DNA of 64,000 nt from Hypericibacter terrae (GCF_008728855.1 NZ_CP042906.1:3771570-3835569); one strand, 5' to 3'. Shown: positions 10,261-19,350, counted from the first letter of the stretch. The notes: generated by a model from the letters alone, not told the origin. Translations and numbers: made by a program.

Positions 10261-11763
10261 CTATCCAATCGTAGGAGCCGCCAGCAGCCAGAGCCCGAAC
10301 AGCGTGTAGCCGATCATCAGCAGCGCCAGAGGCCACTGGCTCGCCAGGGCGGCGCGCTTGTCGGGAAAGCGCTCGATCGCGATCAGATGGGCCAGCAGCA
10401 CCGCCAGGATATGGACCAGCATCACGGCCCCTGCCTGCGCCGAGAAGATGAGCCAGACCGAATTCATGTCCGACAGGAAAGAAACCCTGACATGGGGATC
10501 AGCGATTCCCAGCAGGTGCCAGCCCCAGCCGAACGGATCGTCGATCGAGAACACCGCATATTGGGCATTCACCAGGAACGACGTCAGGTAATGGGCGAAG
10601 TGGTAGCCGATCGAGATCGGCAGGATCGACAGGACGAAGGCGCCGAGCAGGGTGCCGATGTCAATCCGGCCGCCGGCCAGGCGCCCACCCAGCCCCATCG
10701 CCAGACCATAGGCCGCGCCGAGCAGCAGCCACGCCCCGATCAGTCCCAGGCTATTCGGCAACATGAGCACGGTCCGGCCTGGAAATTCGAGCGGGTTGAC
10801 GCCCCAGACTCCAAGCCACCAGAAGGTCTTGTCGAGCCCGTCGAAGGAAACGGTCGCCAGGGTCAACAGCACGAACAGGGCGCCGCTCAGGGGCAGCGGC
10901 CCAAATTGCAGGAGCGCCCGCCCCGGCAGTCCCAGCGTCAGGCGGTATCGCCGGCTGGGACCGGTCGAGGTATCCGGCTCGACCGGTTCCGCGCGCAAGG
11001 GCGCGAGCAGCGCCACGAAGCGGAAGAAGACCGCGAAGCCATCGCCCTTGGCGAGCCAGGCCCGCTCGCCGAACAGGACCATGCCGGCCAGGGTAATGGC
11101 CGAGTAAATCACGATCGCCTCGGCCAGCCGCGCGGGATCGTCGGGCGCCGGGTCGATCAGCTCGAACCAGGCGAAGCCCAAAAACAACAGGATCGCCGGC
11201 CCGTAACCGAACCAGGGCGGATAGCCCAGAAGTGCCGGCGACGAGCCCGTGTCGCCCGAAAGCCGCCGGATCAGGCGATAGGGCGCCAGCCAGGGATTGA
11301 GAAAGCTCCAGAGATTGCCGAACAGCGCCTGGGCGACCGTGAGCCCGCCCCACCAGACCGTCCAGATGAAGAGCGGCAAGGGGTTCGACAGCGGATCGCG
11401 GCTGCCATAGACGCCGGCGATCAGGAGCAAGACCAGGAGCAGGAAGCTGGCCGCGCTGATCGCGGTCCGGGGCAGCGCCGGCCAGACGCCGAGATCGAAC
11501 CGTGCCGCCGCGATGCGGCGCAGGAAGCTGTCGGAAACCGCAAGCAACAACAGGAAGGAGGCGGCCACGGCAAGCGTGCCCCCAACGATGTAGTAATGCG
11601 TCGGCAGCAGCAGGACGAAGCCCTTGTCGGAGGCATGAGCCCAGGCGGGAGTGGCCGCGACGACCGACAAGAGGCTTCCGAACCACAGACGCAAAGGCCA
11701 AATGGCGGATCTCAATGCGACCCTGCGTCGGGTGTCACGGATGGGGGCTTCTTCTTGATGCAA
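10261..11763 (-). CDS. Conserved multi-pass membrane protein
   Basis: A 500-residue integral membrane protein with about ten hydrophobic segments and a possible N-terminal signal (LSVVAATPAWAHASDKGF). The stretch HASDKGFVLLLPTHYYIVGG and the blocks WTVWWGGLTVAQALFGNLWS and FVLSILPISIGYHFAHYLTS, with paired histidines inside membrane segments, look conserved. I recall related proteins being labelled fenitrothion hydrolase in databases, but nothing here demonstrates that activity. Overlaps the upstream small membrane-protein gene by 52 bases, so its true start may be slightly downstream. Confidence 0.7.
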   Translation of the reverse strand: MHQEEAPIRDTRRRVALRSAIWPLRLWFGSLLSVVAATPAWAHASDKGFVLLLPTHYYIVGGTLAVAASFLLLLAVSDSFLRRIAAARFDLGVWPALPRTAISAASFLLLVLLLIAGVYGSRDPLSNPLPLFIWTVWWGGLTVAQALFGNLWSFLNPWLAPYRLIRRLSGDTGSSPALLGYPPWFGYGPAILLFLGFAWFELIDPAPDDPARLAEAIVIYSAITLAGMVLFGERAWLAKGDGFAVFFRFVALLAPLRAEPVEPDTSTGPSRRYRLTLGLPGRALLQFGPLPLSGALFVLLTLATVSFDGLDKTFWWLGVWGVNPLEFPGRTVLMLPNSLGLIGAWLLLGAAYGLAMGLGGRLAGGRIDIGTLLGAFVLSILPISIGYHFAHYLTSFLVNAQYAVFSIDDPFGWGWHLLGIADPHVRVSFLSDMNSVWLIFSAQAGAVMLVHILAVLLAHLIAIERFPDKRAALASQWPLALLMIGYTLFGLWLLAAPTIG

Positions 11764-12008
11764 AAAAGATCACGATCGTTCATTCCGGTGCAAAGCCAGT
11801 CTGGACCGAATCCAGCATTCATTCTTCCAGGTAAGATCGGATTTGCGAAGAAGCTCCACGTCATCGCCGCCGTGGCCGCGATCAGAGGAACCGCTATCGC
11901 GGCACAAATCCAGAAGCGGCGCATCTCCCGCCATTTATGGGCATCGAATGCCCTGGCAACCGCCAAGCCGGCGCAGATCCCGAGGAAGATGACAGCCAGG
12001 AATTGCAT
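11712..12008 (-). CDS. Small membrane protein of unknown function
   Basis: A 98-residue protein with two hydrophobic segments (AVIFLGICAGLAVARAF and FWICAAIAVPLIAATAAM). Its C-terminal part, GPDWLCTGMNDRDLFCIKKK, has two cysteines and looks like the small conserved alphaproteobacterial family with a WxC...C ending. The end overlaps the start of the 500-residue membrane protein, which suggests co-transcription and translational coupling. Function unknown. Confidence 0.6.
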   Translation of the reverse strand: MQFLAVIFLGICAGLAVARAFDAHKWREMRRFWICAAIAVPLIAATAAMTWSFFANPILPGRMNAGFGPDWLCTGMNDRDLFCIKKKPPSVTPDAGSH

Positions 12009-12079
12009 GGACCAAGGCGATCACTATTGACGCGAGCTACCATCATGGGGGGATGGCAGGCCGGCAAACAAGGCCCGCC

Positions 12080-12108
12080 TTGACAGTTTCAGGCCTCCCG
12101 GAGATCAT
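12080..12108 (+). promoter_or_regulatory. Tentative sigma70-type promoter for the Mo-hydroxylase operon
   Basis: TTGACA at 12080-12085 is a perfect -35 box; 17 bases later lies GATCAT (12103-12108), a poor -10. It is the only good -35 in the 174-bp gap ahead of the plus-strand cluster starting at 12183. The weak -10 would fit an activated or repressed promoter. I did not find a clear inverted repeat here for the MarR protein. Confidence 0.3.
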
Positions 12109-12182
12109 TTGCATACGAACGAACCCCTGCGGGCCGCGGGGTGCGAGGGCAGTGGAGAGACGGGCCCCATGTTCAAGTTTTC

Positions 12183-13013
12183 ATGTTCCTGAGACCGACA
12201 AGCCTGCGCGAGGCGGTCGATGCCTTGGCGACGCCCGGGATCCAGATCCTGGCGGGCGGCACCGACTTCTATCCGGCGCTGGGCGACCGCCATCTCTCCG
12301 CGCCGGTGCTCGACATCACGGCGGTGCGCGAGCTGAGCGGCATCCGTGAGGAACCGTCGCAGTTCCGCATCGCGGGCGGCACGACCTGGAGCGAGCTGGT
12401 CGCCACCCCCCTGCCCCGTTGCTTCGACGCGCTGAAAGCCGCCGCGCGCGAGGTCGGCTCGATCCAGATCCAGAACCGGGGCACCGTCGCCGGCAATCTC
12501 TGCAACGCTTCGCCCGCCGCCGATGGGGTCCCGCCGCTCCTGGCTTTGGATGCCGAGGTCGAGCTCATGTCACGCGCCGGCACGCGCCGCCTCAAGCTCG
12601 GCGACTTCATCACCGGCAATCGCAAGACCGAGCGCCGGCCCGACGAGCTGGTCTCTGCCATCCTGGTGCCCCGCACGATCGAGGGGCCTTCGGTGTTTCT
12701 CAAGCTCGGCGCGCGGCGCTATCTGGTGATCTCGATCGCCATGGTGGCCGCGATCCTCGAAGCGGACGACAAGGGCCGGGTGGCGCAGGCGCGGATCGCG
12801 GTGGGTTCCTGCTCCGCGGTCGCGCGCCGCCTGCCCGACCTGGAGGGCGCGCTCCAGGGTGTCGCCATGACCGCCGGCATCGGAAACCGGGTCGAGCCCT
12901 CGCATCTGGCGGCCCTGGCGCCGATAGACGATATCCGTGCCACCGCCGCCTATCGCCGCGACGCGGCGCGCACGCTGGTGGCGCGCGCGCTCGAGCAATG
13001 CGTGGCGGGCTGA
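12183..13013 (+). CDS. FAD-binding subunit of molybdenum hydroxylase (CoxM type)
   Basis: A 276-residue FAD subunit of the xanthine dehydrogenase/CO dehydrogenase family, carrying electrons from the Fe-S clusters to an acceptor. Seen: FLRPTSLREAVDAL, the FAD loop ILAGGTDFYPALG, VGSIQIQNRGTVAGNLCNAS and PAADGVPPLLALDAEVEL. The ATG at 12183 begins at the conserved MFLRPTSL; an in-frame GTG at 12141 is an alternative. First gene of the plus-strand cluster that runs to 19847, followed by the Mo/Fe-S subunit after five bases. Confidence 0.92.
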   Translation: MFLRPTSLREAVDALATPGIQILAGGTDFYPALGDRHLSAPVLDITAVRELSGIREEPSQFRIAGGTTWSELVATPLPRCFDALKAAAREVGSIQIQNRGTVAGNLCNASPAADGVPPLLALDAEVELMSRAGTRRLKLGDFITGNRKTERRPDELVSAILVPRTIEGPSVFLKLGARRYLVISIAMVAAILEADDKGRVAQARIAVGSCSAVARRLPDLEGALQGVAMTAGIGNRVEPSHLAALAPIDDIRATAAYRRDAARTLVARALEQCVAG

Positions 13014-13018
13014 CCGCC

Positions 13019-15793
13019 ATGGATCGTCCCGCCACCAGCATCGATTTCACCCTCAATGGCCGCGCTGTCAGCGTCGCGACGCCGCCCGGCCAGCGCCTGA
13101 CGCGAGCCTTGCGCGACGAGCTGGGTCTGACCGGCACCAAGGTCGGCTGCGATGCCGGCGATTGCGGCGCCTGCACCGTGCTGCTCGAGGGCGAGCCGGT
13201 CTGTGCCTGCCTGGTCGCGGTTGGCCAGGTCGAGGGCCAGCGGGTCGAGACCATCGAAGGCCTCACCGCCAGCTCGGCCGTGACGCAAAAGCTGCAGGAC
13301 TCGTTCCTTCGTCATGGCGCCGCGCAGTGCGGCATCTGCACGCCGGGCATGCTGGTCGCGGCGACACGGCTCCTGGAGCGGAATCCGCAGCCGACCGAGG
13401 CCGAGGCCATGGATGCGGTCGGCGGCGTGCTCTGCCGCTGCACCGGCTACCGCAAGATCGTCTCGGCCATCCTCGACCAGGGCGAGCCGGGAGTCGCCGA
13501 TTCCGATCCCGCCGCCGGCAGCGCCGTCGGCAAGCGGCTACGTCGTGTCGACGGCAAGCCCAAGACCGATGGCACTGAGATCTTCGGCGCCGACGAGACG
13601 CCGGCCCATTCGCTGCTCCTGCGCGCCGTCCGCAGCCCGCATCATCACGCGCGATTCACCTTTGGCGATCTCGACCGCTATGTCGCGAGCCATCCGGGTA
13701 TCGTGAGAGTGGTGACCGCCAAGGATGTGCCGGGCGTCGATTGCTACGGACCGATCCCCCCCTTCGCCGACCAGTCCGTGTTCGCCCGCGACGAGGTGCG
13801 CTTCCGCGGCGAGGCGGTGGCGGCGGTCGTCGGCCAACCCGCCGCGATCGCGGCGCTCGATCTCGCGAAATTTCCGGTCGTCTGGGAGCCCCTGCCCGCC
13901 CTCACCAGCATGGCGGCGGCGCTCGACGGGACCGCGCCGCTGGTCCATGACAAACGCCCCGGCAACATCCTGACGCGCGGCCGCGTCGTGAAAGGCGATG
14001 TCGAGGCGGCGCTGGCCTCCGCGCCCGTCACCGTCGAAGGCGAGTTCGAGACCGGCTTCGTCGAGCATGCCTATATCGAGCCCGAGGCGGGCTTCGCGCG
14101 GCGCGTCGGCGACCGGATCGAGGTCCAGGTCTGCACCCAGGCGCCCTACATGAATCTCGAGGACATCGCCAAGATCCTGGGGATCCCGCAGAGCGCGGTG
14201 CGCATCATCCCGACCGCGGTCGGCGGCGGCTTCGGCGCCAAGCTCGACATGTCGGTCCAGCCCTTCCTCGCGGTCGCGGCCTGGGTCACCGGCCAGCCGG
14301 TGCAGATGGTTTATACGCGGCCGGAATCCCTCATGACCTCGACCAAGCGCCATCCGTCGAAGATCCGCGCGAAGATCGGCGCCGCGCGCGACGGCGCGCT
14401 GCTGGCGATCGATGTCGCGGCCGATTTCAACACCGGCGCCTATTCCTCCTGGGGGCCGACCGTCGCCAACCGCGTGCCGGTCCATGCCTCGGGGCCCTAT
14501 TACGTGCCGAATTACCGGGCGCTGACGCGCGCGGTGCATACCCATCTGGTCCCCGCCGGCGCCTTTCGCGGCTTCGGCGTGCCGCAAGCGACCCTGGCGC
14601 AGGAGCAGCTTTTCGACGAGCTCGCCGACAAGCTGGGCCTGGACCGCCTCGAGTTCCGCATCAAGAACGCGCTGCGCGGCGATCAGCCGACGGCGACCGG
14701 CCAGGTGATCGGCGAAGGGGTCGGCATCAAGGCCTGCCTCGAAGCCTTGCGGCCGCGCTGGCACGCCGCCCGTGCGGAGGCGGCCGCCTTCAATCGCAGC
14801 ACCAAAGCGCCGCTGCGCCGCGGCGTCGGCGTCGCCGGCATGTGGTATGGCTGCGGCAACACCTCGATGGCCAATCCCTCGACGATGCGAACCGGCCTCA
14901 AGCCCGATGGCAGGGTGGCGCTGCATCAAGGGGCGGTCGATATCGGCCAGGGTTCGAACACGGTCATCCTGCAGATCTTCGCCGATGCGCTGGGAGCGCC
15001 GATCGATCGCATCGACCGCGTCGCGGCCGATACCGATCTGACGCCCGATTGCGGCAAGACCTCCGCCTCGCGCCAGACCTTCGTCTCCGGCAAGGCGGCG
15101 GAACTCGCGGCCCGGGGCCTGCGCGCGCAGATATTGCGCGCCGCCAATGCCGGCGAGGACGCCAAGATTCATTTCAACGCCGGCCATGTCACGGTCCAGG
15201 ACGGCACTCGCGAACGCCGGATCGATCTGACCGCGCTGCCGGTCGATGCGCGCGGCTATGTGTTCGCCGAGGAAGCGACCTTCAATCCGCCGACCACCGG
15301 GCTCGACGAGAACGGCCAGGGCGTGCCCTACGCAGTCTATGGCTTCGGCGCGCATCTGGCTGAGATCGAGGTCGATATGGATCTCGGCACGGTGAAGCTG
15401 GCCGCGCTCACCGCCGCCCACGATGTCGGCCGGGCGATCAATCCGACCCTGGTCGAGGGCCAGATCGAGGGCGGTGCCGCGCAGGGGCTGGGGCTCGCCC
15501 TGATGGAGGAGTTCCTGCCCGGCCGCGGCGAGAATCTGCATGACTATCTGATCCCCTCCGCCGGCGACATGCCGAAGGTCCATTCGATCCTGATCGAGGA
15601 TGCCTCGCCGGTCGGTCCCTTCGGCGCCAAGGGCATCGGCGAGCAGGCGCTGATTCCGACGGCACCGGCGATCTTCAACGCGATCTTCGACGCCACCGGC
15701 GCCCGTATTCGCCGCGCGCCGGCGACGCCGGACCGGGTGCGCGCGGCGATCCTGGCCACGCGGTTGCGGGTCATGGGAAAGGAGGGCGGCTGA
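13019..15793 (+). CDS. Molybdenum hydroxylase, fused Fe-S and Mo-binding subunit
   Basis: A 924-residue fusion of the small two-[2Fe-2S] subunit and the large molybdopterin subunit of the xanthine dehydrogenase family. Residues 1-160 hold GCDAGDCGACTVLLEGEPVC (plant-type cluster), CGICTPGM and CRCTGYRK (second cluster). The Mo part shows VGGGFGAKLD, AGAFRGFGVPQATLAQEQL, VDIGQGSNTVILQ and, near the end, GAKGIGEQAL with the catalytic Glu. Such enzymes hydroxylate N-heterocycles or aldehydes with water as oxygen source. The neighbours (6-hydroxynicotinate-reductase-like protein, enamidase) favour a pyridine carboxylate substrate. No XdhC-type maturation factor is in the window. Confidence 0.92.
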   Translation: MDRPATSIDFTLNGRAVSVATPPGQRLTRALRDELGLTGTKVGCDAGDCGACTVLLEGEPVCACLVAVGQVEGQRVETIEGLTASSAVTQKLQDSFLRHGAAQCGICTPGMLVAATRLLERNPQPTEAEAMDAVGGVLCRCTGYRKIVSAILDQGEPGVADSDPAAGSAVGKRLRRVDGKPKTDGTEIFGADETPAHSLLLRAVRSPHHHARFTFGDLDRYVASHPGIVRVVTAKDVPGVDCYGPIPPFADQSVFARDEVRFRGEAVAAVVGQPAAIAALDLAKFPVVWEPLPALTSMAAALDGTAPLVHDKRPGNILTRGRVVKGDVEAALASAPVTVEGEFETGFVEHAYIEPEAGFARRVGDRIEVQVCTQAPYMNLEDIAKILGIPQSAVRIIPTAVGGGFGAKLDMSVQPFLAVAAWVTGQPVQMVYTRPESLMTSTKRHPSKIRAKIGAARDGALLAIDVAADFNTGAYSSWGPTVANRVPVHASGPYYVPNYRALTRAVHTHLVPAGAFRGFGVPQATLAQEQLFDELADKLGLDRLEFRIKNALRGDQPTATGQVIGEGVGIKACLEALRPRWHAARAEAAAFNRSTKAPLRRGVGVAGMWYGCGNTSMANPSTMRTGLKPDGRVALHQGAVDIGQGSNTVILQIFADALGAPIDRIDRVAADTDLTPDCGKTSASRQTFVSGKAAELAARGLRAQILRAANAGEDAKIHFNAGHVTVQDGTRERRIDLTALPVDARGYVFAEEATFNPPTTGLDENGQGVPYAVYGFGAHLAEIEVDMDLGTVKLAALTAAHDVGRAINPTLVEGQIEGGAAQGLGLALMEEFLPGRGENLHDYLIPSAGDMPKVHSILIEDASPVGPFGAKGIGEQALIPTAPAIFNAIFDATGARIRRAPATPDRVRAAILATRLRVMGKEGG

Positions 15794-15794
15794 C

Positions 15795-17288
15795 ATGTCT
15801 GCGTCTCCGACGAGCGCCACGGGACCCGCAGGGGCCGACGGCAAGATCCGCTGCGATGCCTGTCCGGTCATGTGCTACATCAAACCGGGTGCTGTCGGCG
15901 CCTGCGACCGCTATGCCAATCATGACGGCCAGATCGTCCGCGTCGATCCGCATCTGCTGCTGAACCGCACGGTCTCGCAGGGCGGCACCGTGGTGCCGTT
16001 CGAACGCGCCGGCTGGGACGGACAACTCGTCAATAGCGGCGGCACCTTCGTCACCGCGATCGGCGCCGGCACCACCTATCCCGACTACAAGCCCGCCCCC
16101 TTCATCGTGTCGTCCGAGATGGACGGCGTCGACATGGTCACGGTCGTGACCGAGGGCATCTTCAGCTATTGCGGCGTGAAGATCAAAATCGACACCGACC
16201 GGCATCTGGGGCCCGAACGGAATATCGTGCGCGCCAAGGGCGAGGCCGTCGGTCATGTGACGACGGGCGAATATGGCTCGCAGATGCTGTCGCTGGGTGG
16301 CGTGCATCACCTGACGGGCGGCAGCAAGAAGGAAGGCCGCGTCACCTGCGAGACGCTGCTCGATCTCTGCAACGGCAAGGCGGTCGAGCTCACGGTCGAT
16401 GAGGGCGCCTCGGTGCGGGTCCAGGCCGGCAAGCCGCCGGTCGTCAACGGCACGGCCGAGGAACGGATGCGGGTCGGCTGCGGCTCCGCCACCATCGGCA
16501 TGTTCGCACGCCAATGGTTCGGCAAGGTCGACGAGGTAGTGGTGGTCGACGACCACATCACCGGCGTGCTCTCCGAGCATCAGGCCGGCAAATATCTCGG
16601 CATCGGCGAGACCGGCATCCGCATGAAGGGCCGGCGCTCGACGCCCGGCCGCTATTTCCAGGTGGCCGAGCCCGGCACCGGCTGGGGCGGCACCAACATC
16701 TCCGATCCGCTCTCGATCCTCGAGCCCTTCGACAGGAAGGTGGCGAAGCCCGGCACCTCGATGCTGATGGTCAGCACCACCGGCGAGCAATATGGCTTCT
16801 ATCGGCTGAACGAAGCGCTGCAGCCGGTCGAGGAAGAGCTGCCCGAGGCCTTGCGCGTCTCGGTCGAGCGAATCCGCGAGAATTGCGAGCCCGCGCTCTG
16901 CACGGTGCTCTTCATGGGCGGTGCGGGCGGATCGCTGCGCGCCGGCGTCACCGAGAATCCGGTGCGGCTGACACGCTCGGTAGAGGACTCCCTCACCCGC
17001 GTCACCTGCGGCGGCGCCCCGGTCTATATCTGGCCCGGCGGCGGCATCACCTTCATGGTCGATGTCAGCCGCGTGCCCGAGAACGGCTTCGGCTATGTGC
17101 CGACGCCGGCCCTGGTGGCGCCGATCGAATTCACCATGACGCTCGAGGATTACGCGGCGCTCGGCGGGCATCTCGACCAGGTGCGGCCGCTGGCCTCGCT
17201 CGACCGCGGCAGCGACCGGCGCGAAGTGACGCCGCACGCAGAGAATCCCTGGCCCATGGCGCCGGTGCGCGGCGGGAGCGGCCGGTAA
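15795..17288 (+). CDS. 6-hydroxynicotinate reductase-like Fe-S flavoprotein
   Basis: A 497-residue protein resembling the family named for 6-hydroxynicotinate reductase (Hnr) of Eubacterium barkeri, which reduces the pyridone ring to 1,4,5,6-tetrahydro-6-oxonicotinate. The N-terminus has a Cys cluster C20-x2-C23-x3-C27-x9-C37 (DACPVMCYIKPGAVGACDRY) for an Fe-S centre. Gly-rich blocks follow (EPGTGWGGTNISDP, LFMGGAGGSLRAGVT, YIWPGGGITFMVD). Hnr is described as an Fe-S protein with covalently bound flavin; two possible flavinylation sites are D113-MVTVV-T119 and S81-GG-T84. It follows the Mo subunit by one base and precedes the UPF0280 gene by one base. The exact substrate here is inferred. Confidence 0.78.
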   Translation: MSASPTSATGPAGADGKIRCDACPVMCYIKPGAVGACDRYANHDGQIVRVDPHLLLNRTVSQGGTVVPFERAGWDGQLVNSGGTFVTAIGAGTTYPDYKPAPFIVSSEMDGVDMVTVVTEGIFSYCGVKIKIDTDRHLGPERNIVRAKGEAVGHVTTGEYGSQMLSLGGVHHLTGGSKKEGRVTCETLLDLCNGKAVELTVDEGASVRVQAGKPPVVNGTAEERMRVGCGSATIGMFARQWFGKVDEVVVVDDHITGVLSEHQAGKYLGIGETGIRMKGRRSTPGRYFQVAEPGTGWGGTNISDPLSILEPFDRKVAKPGTSMLMVSTTGEQYGFYRLNEALQPVEEELPEALRVSVERIRENCEPALCTVLFMGGAGGSLRAGVTENPVRLTRSVEDSLTRVTCGGAPVYIWPGGGITFMVDVSRVPENGFGYVPTPALVAPIEFTMTLEDYAALGGHLDQVRPLASLDRGSDRREVTPHAENPWPMAPVRGGSGR

Positions 17289-17289
17289 C

Positions 17290-18192
17290 ATGGCTCGCGC
17301 GCACATCGCCCTCCTGCCCGACGGCCGCCGGCTGCATCTGCAGGACGGGCCGATCGACCTGATCGTCGAAGCCTGGGCCGGTCGCGCGGACGTCGAAGCC
17401 GCCTATCGAGCCGCGGCCGAGCGCTTCGTCACGATCCTCGACGAGCTCTGCGCCGAGCTGCCCTTACTGCGCACCGCCGCCCATCCGGTTCGGAACGAAC
17501 TCACCGGCATCGTGGCGCAGCGCATGCAGAAGGCCGTCGCGAGCTTCTCAAAGCAGATCTTCATCACGCCGATGGCGGCCGTCGCCGGCGCCGTGGCGGA
17601 GGAAATCCTGGGCGCGATGACGGCAGCGGCTCCCCTCGCCCGAGCCTATGTCAATAACGGCGGGGATATCGCCCTGCATCTGGCGCCCGGCGAGAGCTTC
17701 AAGATCGCGATGATCGACCGGCCCGACCGGCCCTCGCTCTTCGGCACCGCGACGATCGGCCATGAAGCCCCAGTACGCGGCATCGCCACCAGCGGCTGGC
17801 GCGGCCGCAGCTTCTCGCTCGGGATCGCCGATGCGGTGACGGTGCTGGCGCCGGGCGCGGCGATGGCCGATGCCGCCGCGACCGTGATTGCCAATGCGGT
17901 CGATCTGCCGGGTCATCGCGGCATTCTCCGCCTGCCGGCCACCGACCTTCAGCCCGACAGCGATCTGGGCCCGCGCCTGGTCACGCGTCATGTCCCGGAA
18001 CTGACGCAGGGCCAGATCGCCGCGGCGCTCGACGCCGGCCAGGCGACCGCTCTATCGTTACAGGCGCGAAGCCTCATCGTGGCAGCCGCCCTGCATCTCC
18101 AGGGCCAGACCCGGTTCATCGGCATCGCATCCGACGCTATCGTACCGCAGCTCTTCAACCCGGCCCCCATGAAGGCGATCGCTCATGCATGA
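17290..18192 (+). CDS. UPF0280 protein, ApbE-like fold (candidate flavin transferase)
   Basis: A 300-residue UPF0280 family member. It carries marks of the ApbE (FAD:protein FMN transferase) fold: AYVNNGGDIALHL near residues 118-130 matches the ApbE xNxGGD segment, GIATSGW near 163-169 matches its ATSG loop, and MADAAATVIANAV near 191-203 matches its metal-binding ADAxAT segment. No signal peptide or lipobox is visible, unlike exported ApbE. It sits directly after the Hnr-like gene, so a role in attaching flavin to that enzyme is an attractive inference. The family has no firmly established function that I know of. Confidence 0.85.
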   Translation: MARAHIALLPDGRRLHLQDGPIDLIVEAWAGRADVEAAYRAAAERFVTILDELCAELPLLRTAAHPVRNELTGIVAQRMQKAVASFSKQIFITPMAAVAGAVAEEILGAMTAAAPLARAYVNNGGDIALHLAPGESFKIAMIDRPDRPSLFGTATIGHEAPVRGIATSGWRGRSFSLGIADAVTVLAPGAAMADAAATVIANAVDLPGHRGILRLPATDLQPDSDLGPRLVTRHVPELTQGQIAAALDAGQATALSLQARSLIVAAALHLQGQTRFIGIASDAIVPQLFNPAPMKAIAHA

Positions 18193-18769
18193 CGTGATCC
18201 TGCGCAAATATCTGATCTCGGTCGAAGAGATCTATCACGAAGGCGGCCCCGCCCCGGCCAAATCCCTGAAGCGCGGCGCCGCTCTCGCCGTCATTCACAA
18301 TCCCTTTGCCGGCCGTTATGTCGAGGACATCGCCGGCTTCATGGACGATCTCAAACCGCTCGGCACGCGGATGGCGAAGGATCTGATCGCGGCCATGGGC
18401 GGCAATGCCAAGGCGATCGAAGGCTATGGCAAGGGCGCCATCGTCGGCGCGGGTGGCGAGCTCGAGCATGGCGCGCTCTGGCACGTGCCGGGCGGCTATG
18501 GCATGCGCGAGATGCTGGGCGGCGCCAAGGCCATCGTGGCCTCGACCAAGAAGGTCGGGGGTCCCGGCACGCGGCTCGACGTGCCGGTCACCCATATCAA
18601 CGCCTCCTATGTGCGCAGCCATTTCGACGCCATCGAGGTCGGCATCGCGGACGCGCCGCGCGCGGACGAGATCCTGCTGGCGCTGGTGATGACCACGGGA
18701 CCGCGTATCCATGCCCGCGTCGGCGGGCTCAAGGCGAGCGAAGTCAAGGGAGAGGACGGCCTCAGATGA
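18185..18769 (+). CDS. DUF1185 (amino acid synthesis family) protein, copy 1
   Basis: A 194-residue protein of the family called amino acid synthesis (DUF1185/PF06684), whose function is not known. Seen: the start MHDVILRKYLISVEEIYHEG, the conserved AVIHNPFAGRYVEDIAG and the end HARVGGLKASEVKGEDGLR. It overlaps the UPF0280 gene by eight bases and the next paralogue by four. A role in the N-heterocycle pathway, perhaps as an isomerase, hydrolase or maturation factor, is guesswork from position. Confidence 0.85.
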   Translation: MHDVILRKYLISVEEIYHEGGPAPAKSLKRGAALAVIHNPFAGRYVEDIAGFMDDLKPLGTRMAKDLIAAMGGNAKAIEGYGKGAIVGAGGELEHGALWHVPGGYGMREMLGGAKAIVASTKKVGGPGTRLDVPVTHINASYVRSHFDAIEVGIADAPRADEILLALVMTTGPRIHARVGGLKASEVKGEDGLR

Positions 18770-19350
18770 AAGCCAGGATCCGCAAGATCGTCACGGTGGT
18801 GGAGGAGACCAGCCAGGAGCTGGGCCATGACGTGAAGCCGCCGGTGCGCCGCGCCGCCGCGGTCGCGATCATCGAGAACCCCTTTGCCGGACGCTATGTC
18901 GAGGATCTCGCGGAGCTGATCGATATCGGCGAGGAACTGGGCGGGCTGCTATCGGAACGCGCGGTCGCGGCGCTGGGTATTCCTGGCGCCAAGGTCGAGA
19001 GCTATGGCAAGGCCGCGGCCGTGGGCGAGAATGGCGAGCTCGAGCATGCGGCGGCGATCCTGCATCCCAAGCTGGGCGCGCCCTTCCGCAAGACGCTGGG
19101 CAAGGGTGCCGCCCTCATCCCCTCCTCCAAGAAGCGCGGCGGGCTCGGCGTGGCGCTCGACATTCCGCTGGGCCACAAGGACGCCGCCTTCGTGCGCAGC
19201 CATTTCGACGGCATGGAGGTCCGGGTCCATGACGCGCCGCGCGCCAACGAGATCATGGTCGCCGTGGCGGTGACCGACAGCGGGCGGCCCTTGCCGCGCG
19301 TGGGCGGCCTGACCAAAGCCGAGATCAAGGGCGAGGACGGCCTGCGGTGA
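18766..19350 (+). CDS. DUF1185 (amino acid synthesis family) protein, copy 2
   Basis: Paralogue of the preceding gene with the same length (194 residues) and the same blocks: AIIENPFAGRYVEDLAELID, LGHKDAAFVRSHFDGMEV and PRVGGLTKAEIKGEDGLR. The two are clearly homologous but diverged throughout, so they may form a heteromer or act on successive intermediates. The start overlaps copy 1 (ATGA) and the end overlaps the MarR gene, indicating a single transcript. Confidence 0.85.
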   Translation: MKARIRKIVTVVEETSQELGHDVKPPVRRAAAVAIIENPFAGRYVEDLAELIDIGEELGGLLSERAVAALGIPGAKVESYGKAAAVGENGELEHAAAILHPKLGAPFRKTLGKGAALIPSSKKRGGLGVALDIPLGHKDAAFVRSHFDGMEVRVHDAPRANEIMVAVAVTDSGRPLPRVGGLTKAEIKGEDGLR

